64,000 nucleotides of DNA from UBA11740 sp035635855 (GCA_035635855.1 DASQAF010000027.1:261160-325159), one strand, 5' to 3'. Shown: positions 16,615 through 25,644, counted from the first letter of the stretch. Notes: generated by a model not told the origin, from the letters alone. Made by a program: numbers and translations.

Positions 16615-16652
16615 TTAGCTTCTCAAATTCAGCGTAGCTGTTGCGCGTGATC

Positions 16653-17741
16653 TCAACGCAGAGGCAGCCGAGCATTGTTCGGCGGCTTTTGCTCGCGCCG
16701 GGTGTTGTTCTTATCGATCTTCTTGCCGTTAAGCGTCGTGCTCTCGGTGCTTCTTCGAGCCGCGCTGTTGCTGTTCGTCTGCTTTGTTGGGATCGTGGGC
16801 GGCGAGCTTGCCGTGCTCGCAGTCGAGTCGGACACAGCGGTCGCGTCGCCGGTAGCAATCTTGTTCCCGGAACTAAATCCGATCACCACCCGGCCGCTTT
16901 GCAAATCAACATAGGTAATAGACGATCCGCGCGGAGTCTGTTTGTAAACATCGAGCGCCTCCAGCGCTATTTTCAGACGCGGGCCCATCTCCTGTCCGCC
17001 GAGCCGCACCTCGATTTGTGAATCGTTGCCGGCAAGTTGGGCCCGCACGTCACGCACATCGATTAAGTTAACTTCGCTAACGCGTTCTGAAAGACCCAGC
17101 GCCGCCCATTCCTTAACCACCTCTAAATATTTCCGGACCCGGTCAGTGTTATCTATGCGTGCCTCTTCAGTGCCGTCTTCGTTCCAACCGCGAATGAAAA
17201 ACGCCGGCATCTGATCGGATGGCTTCATTTCTCCCAACGCCACACCTTCATCGTCGACCCAGACGAAGTGGCCGCCCGCGGTGTGGACCACGGCCTGGGG
17301 AACGCGCTCAGTAATGCGGACGCGGAGGCCATCGGGCAAAACGCGGCTGACCACCGCGCGGCGCACGCCCGGCAGACGCCCCAACTCCACACTGAGCGCA
17401 GGAAGATCCGCCCGCCAAACTCCAGTTCGGGTTACCGCGCGTCGCGCAAGGCCCTCAATCTCCGCCGCCGATGTCCGCGACGTTCCCACCACATCTATGC
17501 TGCGCACTTGAAACAGAGCCGCGGAAGCAGCGACGCGATAGCCAACAATCAAAGTAATGATCACCAGAATCCCGAGAAGGAGTTTCAGTGCCGAAGGCAC
17601 ATAAGCGAAAAGAGTGCGCAGCGAAAGAGTTCTCGCCGCCCTCGCGCCGGAATTACCACGACGCGCGGGACGCTGGACTACACCCCGGGCCGGAGCCGCC
17701 GCTCGCTTCGAACCTCTTGCTGCGATCACTTGTTCTCTCAT
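16653..17741 (-). CDS. ftsQ: Cell division protein FtsQ/DivIB
   Basis: Bitopic divisome scaffold. A basic Ala/Arg-rich cytoplasmic tail (1-45) precedes one membrane segment (LKLLLGILVIITLIVGYRVA). A POTRA domain follows (LFQVRSIDVVGTSRTSAAEI) and the FtsQ beta-domain with LPDGLRVRITERVPQAVV. The last ~85 residues are Ser/Thr/Asn-rich and look disordered, longer than usual. Its position right before ftsA is the classic one. No ddl gene stands between murB and ftsQ. Confidence 0.92.
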   Translation of the reverse strand: MREQVIAARGSKRAAAPARGVVQRPARRGNSGARAARTLSLRTLFAYVPSALKLLLGILVIITLIVGYRVAASAALFQVRSIDVVGTSRTSAAEIEGLARRAVTRTGVWRADLPALSVELGRLPGVRRAVVSRVLPDGLRVRITERVPQAVVHTAGGHFVWVDDEGVALGEMKPSDQMPAFFIRGWNEDGTEEARIDNTDRVRKYLEVVKEWAALGLSERVSEVNLIDVRDVRAQLAGNDSQIEVRLGGQEMGPRLKIALEALDVYKQTPRGSSITYVDLQSGRVVIGFSSGNKIATGDATAVSDSTASTASSPPTIPTKQTNSNSAARRSTESTTLNGKKIDKNNTRREQKPPNNARLPLR

Positions 17742-17756
17742 GTTTTTCTCATCGGT

Positions 17757-17812
17757 TCAGAGTTCAACCTTCAGGTTGCTCCTTGCCGCGCACGCTAAGG
17801 CGTGAACTCTGA
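17757..17812. repeat. Inverted repeat between murB and ftsQ
   Basis: TCAGAGTTCA and TGAACTCTGA are perfect 10-bp inverted copies, with inner pieces AACCTTCAGGTT and CTAAGG. The same word (GAGTTCAGAGTCC / AACTCTGGACT) recurs near 53543-53608, so it is one of several dispersed hairpin families. Confidence 0.5.
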
Positions 17813-17815
17813 ACT

Positions 17816-18766
17816 CTAAGTCTCTGTGTCGGTCTGTGAGCTCCACAGCTCAACTTCGTATTCAAGATCGATTCCGTGTTCCTGCTTCACGCGCCCTCGA
17901 ATCTCTTCGGCCAGCGCCAACGCGTCGGCCGCTTTCGCATCTTCACCTTCTGTGACGATAAAGTTTGCGTGCTTCGGAGAAACCACCGCACCGCCGCGAC
18001 GTCTTCCTTTCATGCCGAGGTCGTCGATCATCTTGCCGGTGCCAATCGGGCTGGCAGGCGCGTTCTTGAAAAAGCAACCAGCGGAACGCGCGCCATGCGG
18101 CTGAGAGGCCATGCGCTGGTCTTTTGCTTTATCCATCCGCGAGTCGATTTCTTTAGGGTCGTCCGGATGCAGCAAAAGGGTCGCGCCCAGCAGCAATTCG
18201 CCGTCCTCGAACGAAGTGTGGCGATAGTTCCATTTCACCTCGGTTCCGGGAATCGCGACCACGCGCCCGCCGCGCGCCACGCGCACTGTTTCCACAACGG
18301 TGCCGATTTCCTGACCATAGGCGCCGGCATTCATCCACAGCGCGCCGCCCACCGTGCCCGGAATTCCGTTCAAACCTTCGATTCCAGCCAGACCTTTTCG
18401 CGCGGCGTCAACACAAAGCCGGGGCAGCGAATAACCGGCGCTGATGGAAACTCGCTCGCCTTCAAAGACCGGCGCGCCTTTCAACTCTTTCAGACTCAGG
18501 ATCACGTAGTGATGCGCACCGTCGTCGGCGAGCACGTTACTGCCGGAACCGAGCGGCCGCCACGCGATTCCCTGCTGAGCCAATTCATGGACGAGCGCCG
18601 CCGCCTGCTCTTCCGTGCGCGGCGACACGACCCAATCGACCGCGCCACCGACGCGCAGACTGGTTAACTCAGCAAAGCGCTTACCGCGTTCAGCACGCAC
18701 GCCTAAACGCGCTGCGATCTCTTCAATCGCCGCATCGCGTCGGGTTATGTCTTCGGCTGAAACCAT
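17816..18766 (-). CDS. murB: UDP-N-acetylenolpyruvoylglucosamine reductase
   Basis: FAD enzyme that reduces enolpyruvyl-UDP-GlcNAc to UDP-MurNAc with NADPH. LTSLRVGGAVDWVVSP and PLGSGSNVLADD are FAD-binding blocks. GLNGIPGTVGGALWMNAGAY is the family hallmark. RSAGCFFKNAP holds the catalytic-loop Ser/Cys area, and HANFIVTEGEDAKAAD lies near the C-terminus. The length (316) fits the shorter type II MurB. It sits after murC and before ftsQ in transcription order. Confidence 0.96.
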   Translation of the reverse strand: MVSAEDITRRDAAIEEIAARLGVRAERGKRFAELTSLRVGGAVDWVVSPRTEEQAAALVHELAQQGIAWRPLGSGSNVLADDGAHHYVILSLKELKGAPVFEGERVSISAGYSLPRLCVDAARKGLAGIEGLNGIPGTVGGALWMNAGAYGQEIGTVVETVRVARGGRVVAIPGTEVKWNYRHTSFEDGELLLGATLLLHPDDPKEIDSRMDKAKDQRMASQPHGARSAGCFFKNAPASPIGTGKMIDDLGMKGRRRGGAVVSPKHANFIVTEGEDAKAADALALAEEIRGRVKQEHGIDLEYEVELWSSQTDTET

Positions 18767-18790
18767 CTTAAAAGTGAATCAGTGTCGACT

Positions 18791-18954
18791 CCCTCTCCCT
18801 TTTGGGAGAGGGCTGGGGAGAGGGTCTTAACGATCTCACCCCTTTGTTTGTTTTTCCTTCTACCGCAGCCCTCCTGAGAAGAAAAAGGGAAATGAGTTTC
18901 ATTAATTCCTCCTCACCCAGGCCCTCACCCTAACCCTCTCCCAAAGGGAGAGGG
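18791..18954. repeat. Pair of CCCTCTCCC hairpins
   Basis: Two hairpins, each CCCTCTCCC/GGGAGAGGG with a 3-4 nt loop (18791-18812 and 18934-18954), flank the murC-murB gap and are followed or preceded by GGTGAGGG-type arms. The same element occurs between murG and murC (20400-20493). Confidence 0.6.
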
Positions 18955-18961
18955 AAAAACA

Positions 18962-20365
18962 CTAAGGCTGCGCGATCTGCACATTCTTACCGCGCAGCAA
19001 CGCCAACAACTGATCGCCCGCCCGATGAACTGAGCCCGCGCCCAGCGTAATCACCAGGTCGCCTTCGCGCACATTCGCGCGTAGAACCTCCGGCGCGCTC
19101 TCGAGCCCGCCCACGTACTCCGCATTCTTATGACCCCAACTCTTGATTCGTCCAGTCAAGACTTCGGCGTCAACTCCCTCGATGGGTGTCTCGCTGGCGG
19201 CGTAGATGTCGGTTACGAAAAGGACATCTGCGTTATTAAAGGCGCTGGCAAATTCGTCCATTAAGTCGTTCGTGCGTGTATAGCGGTGCGGCTGGAACAG
19301 CACGACGATGCGCCGGTTCGGGGCGCCGATACGCGCTGCGCTTAAGGTCGCCTTGATCTCAGTCGGATGATGGCCATAGTCGTCGACCACCGTGACGCCG
19401 GCTTCCTCACCCTTGAATTGAAAGCGCCGATCAGCGCCGCTGAATTCGCCTAGCGCATGTGCGATCGTGTCAAACGGCACTTCCAACTCGAGCCCGACCG
19501 CAATTGCTGCCAGCGAATTGTAAACGTTGTGCTTGCCCGGCACGCGCAGCGTTACCCGTCCCAGCACGTCGATGCCTCGCAGAACTGAAAACTTCGACCC
19601 AAACGATTGGTCATAGGTAATGTCATGCGCCGAGACATCGGCTTGGGCACTCATGCCGTAGGTGACGCGCCGTCGTCCGACGTTCGGAATCACGGCCTGC
19701 ACATGCGGATCGTCCAAACAAAGGATCGCGGCACCGTAGAACGGAACCTTATTAACAAAATCCGCAAAGCACTTTCGCACGTCTTCCATATCGTGGTAGT
19801 AGTCCATGTGTTCGCGATCGATGTTGGTCACTACGGCGATCGTCGGTGTCAGCATCAGGAACGAACGATCGCTTTCATCAGCCTCAACTACCATCAAGTC
19901 GCTCTTGCCCAGACGCGCGTTGGCGCGATAGGTGCGCACGATGCCGCCAATTACAAACGTCGGATCGAGACCGGCAATACCCAGCACGGTCGCCACCATC
20001 GAAGTCGTCGTGGTCTTGCCGTGCGAGCCGGCGACGGCCACGGTGTGCGGTTTCATGCGCATTAATTCGGCCAGCATTTCCGCGCGCGGGATCACCGGAA
20101 TCGATCGACGGCGTGCTTCGATGATTTCCGGATTGTCATCACGCACGGCCGTGGAACGCACGACCACGTGGGCGTCGCCGACATTTTCCGCCGCGTGGCC
20201 TTCCTCGACCGTCACACCGAGCTCTTCCAGATGCGCGGTCACTTCAGACTTCTTCTGGTCAGAGCCCGAGACACGGAAGCCCAGGTTGGCCAGCACCTCG
20301 GCGATGCCGGACATGCCGATGCCGCCAATACCGACAAAGTGAATGTGTTGAAAGCGACGAAACAT
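18962..20365 (-). CDS. murC: UDP-N-acetylmuramate-L-alanine ligase
   Basis: Cytoplasmic ATP-dependent Mur ligase that adds the first L-Ala to UDP-MurNAc. HFVGIGGIGMSGIAEVL is the N-terminal Rossmann motif, VAGSHGKTTTTSMVATVL the ATP P-loop, VVEADESDRSF and VVTNIDREHMDYY the substrate and Mg sites, and VDDYGHHPTEIKATL the MurC-specific C-terminal block. At 467 residues it has normal length. It is flanked on both sides by repeat hairpins instead of the tight overlaps common in dcw clusters. Confidence 0.97.
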   Translation of the reverse strand: MFRRFQHIHFVGIGGIGMSGIAEVLANLGFRVSGSDQKKSEVTAHLEELGVTVEEGHAAENVGDAHVVVRSTAVRDDNPEIIEARRRSIPVIPRAEMLAELMRMKPHTVAVAGSHGKTTTTSMVATVLGIAGLDPTFVIGGIVRTYRANARLGKSDLMVVEADESDRSFLMLTPTIAVVTNIDREHMDYYHDMEDVRKCFADFVNKVPFYGAAILCLDDPHVQAVIPNVGRRRVTYGMSAQADVSAHDITYDQSFGSKFSVLRGIDVLGRVTLRVPGKHNVYNSLAAIAVGLELEVPFDTIAHALGEFSGADRRFQFKGEEAGVTVVDDYGHHPTEIKATLSAARIGAPNRRIVVLFQPHRYTRTNDLMDEFASAFNNADVLFVTDIYAASETPIEGVDAEVLTGRIKSWGHKNAEYVGGLESAPEVLRANVREGDLVITLGAGSVHRAGDQLLALLRGKNVQIAQP

Positions 20366-20399
20366 TTAGACGATCTCTTCTCACTGCTTTCGGCCTACT

Positions 20400-20493
20400 C
20401 CCTCTCCCTTTTGGGAGAGGGTTGGGGTGAGGGCCTCAGTAGCTTCCTCGGCTAAGCCCCTCATCCCCGGCCCTTCTCCCAAGGGGAGAAGGG
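20400..20493. repeat. CCCTCTCCC-type repeat pair before murC
   Basis: CCCTCTCCC/GGGAGAGGG with a TTTT loop (20400-20421) and a variant CCCTTCTCCC/GGGGAGAAGGG (20471-20493). It is the same family as 18791-18954, so murC is bracketed by copies. Confidence 0.6.
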
Positions 20494-20506
20494 CGCGACT
20501 TACTGC

Positions 20507-21595
20507 CTACTGCTTACCGGCTTTAACCAACTCCTCCATCAACTCAACCGTTGCGGTGGCCGCGTCGCGTCGAGCCAGTTTGCGGCTCGCCTCTTCCATC
20601 TGACTAATTCCCTCCGGCGCGGCCAGCAAGGAACTAATCTCATTGGCCAGGCGCTCGCCTGTTAAATCGTGTTGCAGGATCATCCTCGTTGCGCCGGCGG
20701 CTTGCAATGCTTCGGCATTCTTGCGCTGATGATCGTCCGCGGCCAAAGGAAACGGAATCATGATGGCCGCTTTGCCGGCTGCCACCAACTCAGCACTGGT
20801 CGTCGCGCCGGCGCGTGAAATAATCAGATCGGCTTTCGCAAACTCGCTCATCATGTCATCAATATAAGGTCTGACATCGACATTGCCGCTCCAACTCGCC
20901 GATTCGTAACCTCGTCGCGCTTTTTCGAAATCGGCTTCGCCCGTTTGATGCATAACCTGCAACGACTCTTTGTGCGCAGCTAAGTGCGGTAACGCGGCAA
21001 TCATCGCTTCGTTAATCGCGCGCGCGCCCTGAGAGCCGCCAAACACCAGCAGCGAAACCCGATCAGGCTCACGCTTTTTTGCCGGAATCTCAAAGAACTC
21101 GCTGCGCACCGGATTTCCGGTCAGCACGCCTTTGCCGCGAAAGTAAGGCAGCGCTTCCGCAAACGAGACGGCTGCCTTATCAACAAATCGCGCCAGCACC
21201 CGATTCGTCCACCCGGGTAGCGCATTCGAATCCATCACCAGCGTCGGCAGACTCCGTAACCATGCTGCCAGTAACACCGGACCGGAAACGTAACCACCCG
21301 CACCCACCACTACGTCCGGGCGAAAGTCACGAATGAGCCGGCGCGCGGCGAAAAGACTTTTCGGAAGCAGGAACAGTCCGCGTAGCCGGGCCAGCGGACT
21401 GACATTTTTTAACCCTGCGCTTTCAATGAGCGAAAGTTCAAAACCCGCTTTGGGCACCAGACGCGTTTCCAAACCGCGTGCTGTGCCAACAAATCTAACC
21501 GTCGACGAGCGGTTGCGGCGCATGATTTCGTTGGCCACCGCGATGCCAGGATAAATATGCCCGCCGGTACCGCCGGCAGCTATTAGCACGCGCAT
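20507..21595 (-). CDS. murG: UDP-GlcNAc-undecaprenyl-PP-MurNAc-pentapeptide GlcNAc transferase
   Basis: Peripheral membrane glycosyltransferase that converts lipid I to lipid II. It opens with VLIAAGGTGGHIYPGIAVA. VVGAGGYVSGPVLLAAWL, LLVFGGSQGARAINEAM and ISRAGATTSAELVAAGKAAI (UDP-GlcNAc binding) follow in the standard order. At 362 residues it has normal length. The start ATG at 21595 lies 3 bp after the ftsW stop, so the two are translationally close. Confidence 0.97.
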   Translation of the reverse strand: MRVLIAAGGTGGHIYPGIAVANEIMRRNRSSTVRFVGTARGLETRLVPKAGFELSLIESAGLKNVSPLARLRGLFLLPKSLFAARRLIRDFRPDVVVGAGGYVSGPVLLAAWLRSLPTLVMDSNALPGWTNRVLARFVDKAAVSFAEALPYFRGKGVLTGNPVRSEFFEIPAKKREPDRVSLLVFGGSQGARAINEAMIAALPHLAAHKESLQVMHQTGEADFEKARRGYESASWSGNVDVRPYIDDMMSEFAKADLIISRAGATTSAELVAAGKAAIMIPFPLAADDHQRKNAEALQAAGATRMILQHDLTGERLANEISSLLAAPEGISQMEEASRKLARRDAATATVELMEELVKAGKQ

Positions 21596-21598
21596 CGC

Positions 21599-22810
21599 TC
21601 ATCCGTACCGGGCTCGCGCAACCGCCGACGCGCGTTGCCGCGGCGCTCGCTTTCTGGGCCGACGCGCGGGTTGCCATTCTTCTTCATAATCTTCCTCATC
21701 AAAGTTTGCCTTGCTCTTCAGCCCGGCATATTGAGAAATGTTGAGCAGGATTCCCACACCCACCAACGTCGGCACCAGCGAAGATCCGCCATAAGAAATC
21801 AATGGCAAGGGAATGCCCTTGGTGGGCAGGAGAGCCAGCACCACGCTCATGTTAAAGAGGGCCTGAGCCACAATGCCAACGACTATTCCCACGCCCAGCA
21901 GCATGCCGAAACGGTCGGGCGCTCGTAGCGCGGCGCGCATTCCGCGCCACAGGAAGATCGCGAAGACCAAAACAACGACCAGCGCTCCGATTAAGCCCAG
22001 CTCTTCGCCGATCACTGCGTAGATGAAATCCGAGTGGGCGAATGGCAGGAACAAAAGTTTTTGCCGGCCCTGCGCAAAACCAAGCCCATGCGTGCCACCC
22101 GAACCGACTGCGATCAACGATTGCACCACCTGATAGCCCGCGCCCTGCTGATCTGCCCACGGATCGACGAACGAAATGAGTCGCCGCCAGCGAAACGGCG
22201 TGAAGATTAACATTTTCCCCACAAATAAAAGCGCCGGCACCAAAGCGTAAACCAGATGCCGAGGGCGCATGCCGGCGGCAAAACAAATCGTGAAGCAGAT
22301 GATCGCCAGCATCAACGCCGTTCCCAGATCCGTTTCCTTCGCCACCAACCCGGCCACTACTCCGAGTACGGCAAAACACGGCAGGAAAGTTTTCCAGAAC
22401 GAAGCCTCTTCGCCGGCGCGCTTTTCCAGAAAACGAGCCAGGAACAAACCCAGCGCGAGCTTTGCGATTTCGGATGGTTGCATTGAGAGGCTACCCAGCC
22501 GAATCCATCTGCGCGCCCCGTTGACCGGTCTGAATCCAAAAACAGCTACCAGCAACAGGACCGTCACTATCAGCAAACCGTAAATAATCCAACGCTGGTT
22601 CAAACGCTGGTAATCAAAACGCATCGCCGCAAACATCGCCACAAAACCGAGCGAGGTCCAAACTGTCTGCTTGATGACGTAATGGAACTGACTGTGATTT
22701 TCCTGGAGCGCGATCACCGCCGACGCGCTGTAAACCATGACCACGCCGAACAAGGCCAGGCCCGCCGTCGCTGAAAATAACCATTTGTCGATTTGTAATT
22801 TCTGCGGCAT
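21599..22810 (-). CDS. ftsW: Lipid II glycosyltransferase FtsW
   Basis: SEDS-family peptidoglycan polymerase working with FtsI at the septum. About ten membrane segments are visible. Conserved pieces include RFDYQRLNQRW, GARRWIRLGSLSMQPSEIAK, KETDLGTALML and PLPLISYGGSSLVPTLVGVG, all typical of FtsW/RodA. Its place between murD and murG favours FtsW over RodA. A short basic tail (RRPRKRAPRQRASAVARARYG) projects into the cytoplasm. Confidence 0.96.
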   Translation of the reverse strand: MPQKLQIDKWLFSATAGLALFGVVMVYSASAVIALQENHSQFHYVIKQTVWTSLGFVAMFAAMRFDYQRLNQRWIIYGLLIVTVLLLVAVFGFRPVNGARRWIRLGSLSMQPSEIAKLALGLFLARFLEKRAGEEASFWKTFLPCFAVLGVVAGLVAKETDLGTALMLAIICFTICFAAGMRPRHLVYALVPALLFVGKMLIFTPFRWRRLISFVDPWADQQGAGYQVVQSLIAVGSGGTHGLGFAQGRQKLLFLPFAHSDFIYAVIGEELGLIGALVVVLVFAIFLWRGMRAALRAPDRFGMLLGVGIVVGIVAQALFNMSVVLALLPTKGIPLPLISYGGSSLVPTLVGVGILLNISQYAGLKSKANFDEEDYEEEWQPARRPRKRAPRQRASAVARARYG

Positions 22811-22825
22811 AGCGCTTCGACGGTT

Positions 22826-22896
22826 TTGAGTTACGAGCTTCGAGTTTCGGGTTGGCCTGAACTCGAAACTCGAAACTGCAAACTCGAAACTTCGTC
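22826..22896. repeat. GAGTTTCGAGTTTCG-type inverted repeat overlapping the murD 3' end
   Basis: Direct and inverted copies of a CGAAACTCGAAACT word form an imperfect long hairpin. The element begins just beyond the murD stop codon and runs back into its last ~20 codons. Confidence 0.55.
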
Positions 22897-24231
22897 CTTA
22901 AATACTCTTCCCCGGTGCTCGAAACTTTCGAACATATCAAAGCTGGCACAGGCCGGCGCCAGGAGAACTACATCGCCCGGTTTCGCCGCGGCGAACCCTC
23001 GCGCAACCGCGTCATGCATATCCGACGCGTGCTCGAATGGCGCTGCCGGCCCCAGATCCCTTTCAATCGCCGGCGCGTCTTCGCCAATCAGAATCATCCT
23101 GCGCACGCGTTCGCTAACCAGCGGTGCCAGCGGTGAATAAGGCGCCTGTTTACCCCGCCCACCGAGGATCAGCACGACTTTCCCTTTGTCGCCGGCGAAA
23201 GCTTCCAGCGCCTTCATGGTAGCGTCGACACTGGTCGCTTTCGAGTCGTTGAAAAACCGCACGCCATTTATTTCCGCGACTTCTTCGAGCCGGTGTTCAA
23301 CTGGCCGAAACCGGCGCACGGTTTCCCGCAACGAAGCGGGAGCGGCGCCGCAAGCCAAACCCGCTGCCATCGCCGCCAGAACATTCTCGACATTGTGCGT
23401 ACCTTTCAGCTTCATTTCTTCCCGGGTCATCAGCACGCGCTCGCCGTCTTTTGTGTGCGAGATCAAATCTCGCCCGCGCAAAAACAGTCCCTCTTCCAAC
23501 TCATGTTTGACACTAAATTGCACGACGTGCGCACGCAAACCGTCAGCCCAGGAGGAAACGATCTCGTCATCCGCATTCAGAATCGCCACGTCGCCAGGCG
23601 TCTGATTGCGAAAGACGTTGTGTTTGGCGGCGGCGTAGTCCATCAGCGAGTCGTAGCGATCCATGTGATTCGGGGTGACGTTCAGCACCGTGGCCACTGT
23701 CGGATGAAAATTCACGATCGTTTCCAATTGAAAGCTCGAGACTTCAACTACCGTCCAACCATCGTCGCGCGAAGCGTCAACCATTGAAATAAGCGGCGTC
23801 CCGATGTTGCCGCCAACTTGCACGTGCAGCCCTGCGTCTTTCAACATCTCTCCAATCAAACTCGTCGTGGTCGTCTTCCCATTCGTGCCGGTGATTGCCA
23901 CCACGCGTCCGCGCAGAAAGCGCGTCGCCAGCTCGATTTCGCCAATCACTTCAGCGCCGCGGCGATCCGCATAGCGAATCGGAATTGCCTTTGTAGGCAC
24001 CCCGGGACTCACGACCACCAGGTCTATCTGATCCAGCAGCCACGACGGCGGCTCCCCGGCGATCTGACCCACCCCTTCAATTTTCAAAGCCAGCGCAGCT
24101 TCCGACCACTCGGCCAGCGGCTTGCGATCGTTAAGCGCCACCGTCGCGCCCCGGTGCGCGAGAAACCGGGCGCTCGCGATACCGCTCCGGGCCGCGCCGA
24201 TGACTAGAACTTTCCTGCCCGCAACTTCCAC
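22831..24231 (-). CDS. murD: UDP-N-acetylmuramoyl-L-alanine-D-glutamate ligase
   Basis: Mur ligase adding D-Glu. KVLVIGAARSGIASARFLA is the N-terminal domain, VAITGTNGKTTTTSLIGEML the P-loop, VLNVTPNHMDRYDS the substrate site, FFNDSKATSVDATMKALEAF and VVLILGGRGKQAPYSPL the C-terminal domain. The start is GTG at 24231. The final ~20 residues (after GRVFKDEVSSL) are Ser/Arg/Gln-rich and are encoded by the repeat at 22826-22896; MurD normally ends near GRVFKDEV. The gene is thus intact with a repeat-derived tail. Confidence 0.96.
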   Translation of the reverse strand: MEVAGRKVLVIGAARSGIASARFLAHRGATVALNDRKPLAEWSEAALALKIEGVGQIAGEPPSWLLDQIDLVVVSPGVPTKAIPIRYADRRGAEVIGEIELATRFLRGRVVAITGTNGKTTTTSLIGEMLKDAGLHVQVGGNIGTPLISMVDASRDDGWTVVEVSSFQLETIVNFHPTVATVLNVTPNHMDRYDSLMDYAAAKHNVFRNQTPGDVAILNADDEIVSSWADGLRAHVVQFSVKHELEEGLFLRGRDLISHTKDGERVLMTREEMKLKGTHNVENVLAAMAAGLACGAAPASLRETVRRFRPVEHRLEEVAEINGVRFFNDSKATSVDATMKALEAFAGDKGKVVLILGGRGKQAPYSPLAPLVSERVRRMILIGEDAPAIERDLGPAAPFEHASDMHDAVARGFAAAKPGDVVLLAPACASFDMFESFEHRGRVFKDEVSSLQFRVSSSGQPETRSS

Positions 24232-24320
24232 TCGTTAATCATGCCAAAGATCGACCCGGAGGCGCGAAGCACCAGCAGCGCCAGCAGCAAGGAACCCAGA
24301 ACTTCGCCAATGACTTTCAT
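24204..24320 (-). CDS. Possible 38-residue membrane peptide overlapping the murD start
   Basis: An ATG at 24320 opens a 38-codon frame with hydrophobic core GEVLGSLLLALLVLRASGSI and polar end NEWKLRAGKF. It overlaps the first nine murD codons in another frame and could couple mraY and murD translation. The ribosome-binding site is weak. It could be chance; the single membrane span is its main support. Confidence 0.3.
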   Translation of the reverse strand: MKVIGEVLGSLLLALLVLRASGSIFGMINEWKLRAGKF

Positions 24321-24347
24321 CTCGCAATTTCCGGAACCCTACCATCG

Positions 24348-24412
24348 TTAGAGGCGGGCTACTGCCCGCCTTTCTTTCGCCACCAGCAGACGGGCGGTAG
24401 CCCGCCTCTAAA
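24348..24412. repeat. 21-bp inverted repeat between mraY and murD
   Basis: TTAGAGGCGGGCTACTGCCCG pairs with its downstream inverted copy with one mismatch; each arm also contains its own GGCGGGC/GCCCGCC hairpin. It lies directly past the mraY stop codon and could attenuate transcription, but no T-run follows. Confidence 0.6.
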
Positions 24413-24418
24413 CATTTC

Positions 24419-25570
24419 TCATCGCAGTTTCAAAGTCGAAAGACTGAGCAGAGCAAACAAGATCGCCAGGATCAAAAAGCGAAACACGATCTTCGATTCT
24501 TTCCAGCCCACCATTTCAAAGTGATGATGCAGCGGCGTCATCTTAAAGACGCGCCGACCGACGCCGCTGGTGCTCTTGGTCATTTTGAAGACGCTCACTT
24601 GCAACATCACCGACATCGCCTCCAGCACGAACACGCCGCCGACCATCAACAACATGAACTCCTGCTTTGTCAGCACGCCGATAGTTCCGATTGCGCCGCC
24701 GATCGCCAGGCTGCCGACGTCGCCCATAAAAACTTCCGCCGGTGGCGCATTGAACCAGAGAAAGCCGAGACTGGCGCCGGCCAGGGCGCCACAGAAAACC
24801 GTCAGTTCCGCGGCTTCCGGCCGGTGCGTTAAGTCCAGATAGCGCGCCCAGCGCAGATCGCTGCTCAAATAAGTGAACGCCGTCAACGCCGTCATGGCGA
24901 TGAAGGTGATGCTGATCGCGAGCCCGTCGAGGCCGTCCGTCAAATTCACGGCGTTTGTCGCACCCAAGAGGACCACCACGATCAAGACCAGGTAGAGCCC
25001 GGCAGGAATCGTGCTGATTCCGTTCGGAATTGCCGTATCTTTGAAAAAGGGAATACTGACGTTCCATGAATACTTGGTATTTAAGTACTTGGTTGAGAGG
25101 AACAACACCAACCAGACGCAGAAGGCGATGATCAACTGAAAAAAAAGCTTCTGCCGGGCCGTCAATCCCAGGCTGCGCCGTTTCACCAGCTTCAGATAGT
25201 CGTCGGCGAATCCGACGGCTCCGAACGCCAGTGTCGCAAAGATGATGATCCAGACATAGACGCTCGACAGCCGTGCCCACAGCAGAGTCGAAATCACCAC
25301 CGACGCAATTATCAACAATCCACCCATCGTGGGCGTGTCGCGTTTGGCGATGTGCGCTTGCGGTCCTTCTTCGCGGATTTGCTGGCCGATGTTCCATCGC
25401 TTAAGAGCGTTGATAAGTTTTCGTCCCGATAACAGGGAGATCAGCAACGCCGTGATCGAAGCGTACGCAGTGCGAAAGGTGACGTACTGAAATACATTCA
25501 GCGCTTTTATGAGCCACCAATTCTGGTTTGAGTGGCCAAAGATCAACTCGTAAAAGATGTAATAGATCAT
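24419..25570 (-). CDS. mraY: Phospho-N-acetylmuramoyl-pentapeptide transferase
   Basis: Integral membrane enzyme that makes lipid I from UDP-MurNAc-pentapeptide and undecaprenyl phosphate. Ten membrane segments are plausible. HIAKRDTPTMGGLLI is the first cytoplasmic-loop motif, FADDYLKLVKRRSLGLTAR the Asp-rich site, NAVNLTDGLDGLA and VFMGDVGSLAIGGAIG the Mg/nucleotide site, and MTPLHHHFEMVGWKE the final His-rich loop. At 383 residues the length is slightly above the usual 360. It is followed by a hairpin repeat and then murD. Confidence 0.97.
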   Translation of the reverse strand: MIYYIFYELIFGHSNQNWWLIKALNVFQYVTFRTAYASITALLISLLSGRKLINALKRWNIGQQIREEGPQAHIAKRDTPTMGGLLIIASVVISTLLWARLSSVYVWIIIFATLAFGAVGFADDYLKLVKRRSLGLTARQKLFFQLIIAFCVWLVLFLSTKYLNTKYSWNVSIPFFKDTAIPNGISTIPAGLYLVLIVVVLLGATNAVNLTDGLDGLAISITFIAMTALTAFTYLSSDLRWARYLDLTHRPEAAELTVFCGALAGASLGFLWFNAPPAEVFMGDVGSLAIGGAIGTIGVLTKQEFMLLMVGGVFVLEAMSVMLQVSVFKMTKSTSGVGRRVFKMTPLHHHFEMVGWKESKIVFRFLILAILFALLSLSTLKLR

Positions 25571-25573
25571 CTC

Positions 25574-25641
25574 GTCAGTTGTCAGTGGTCAGTTGTTAGT
25601 AGCCAGAGTTTGCAACTGACAACTAACTACTGACAACTGAC
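25574..25641. repeat. GTCAGTTG-type long inverted repeat between murF and mraY
   Basis: GTCAGTTGTCAGT and ACTGACAACTGAC are perfect inverted ends; the inner words AGTTGTTAGTAG and CAACTAACTACTG also pair. It belongs to the same family as 34113-34181 in the microcompartment operon. Confidence 0.65.
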
Positions 25642-25644
25642 TCG

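Noticed and set aside
24543..25397. Long second frame of 284 codons on the minus strand inside mraY
   Set aside because: It is the +1 frame of mraY, which has all catalytic motifs in its own frame; this one is Arg/Gly-rich noise.
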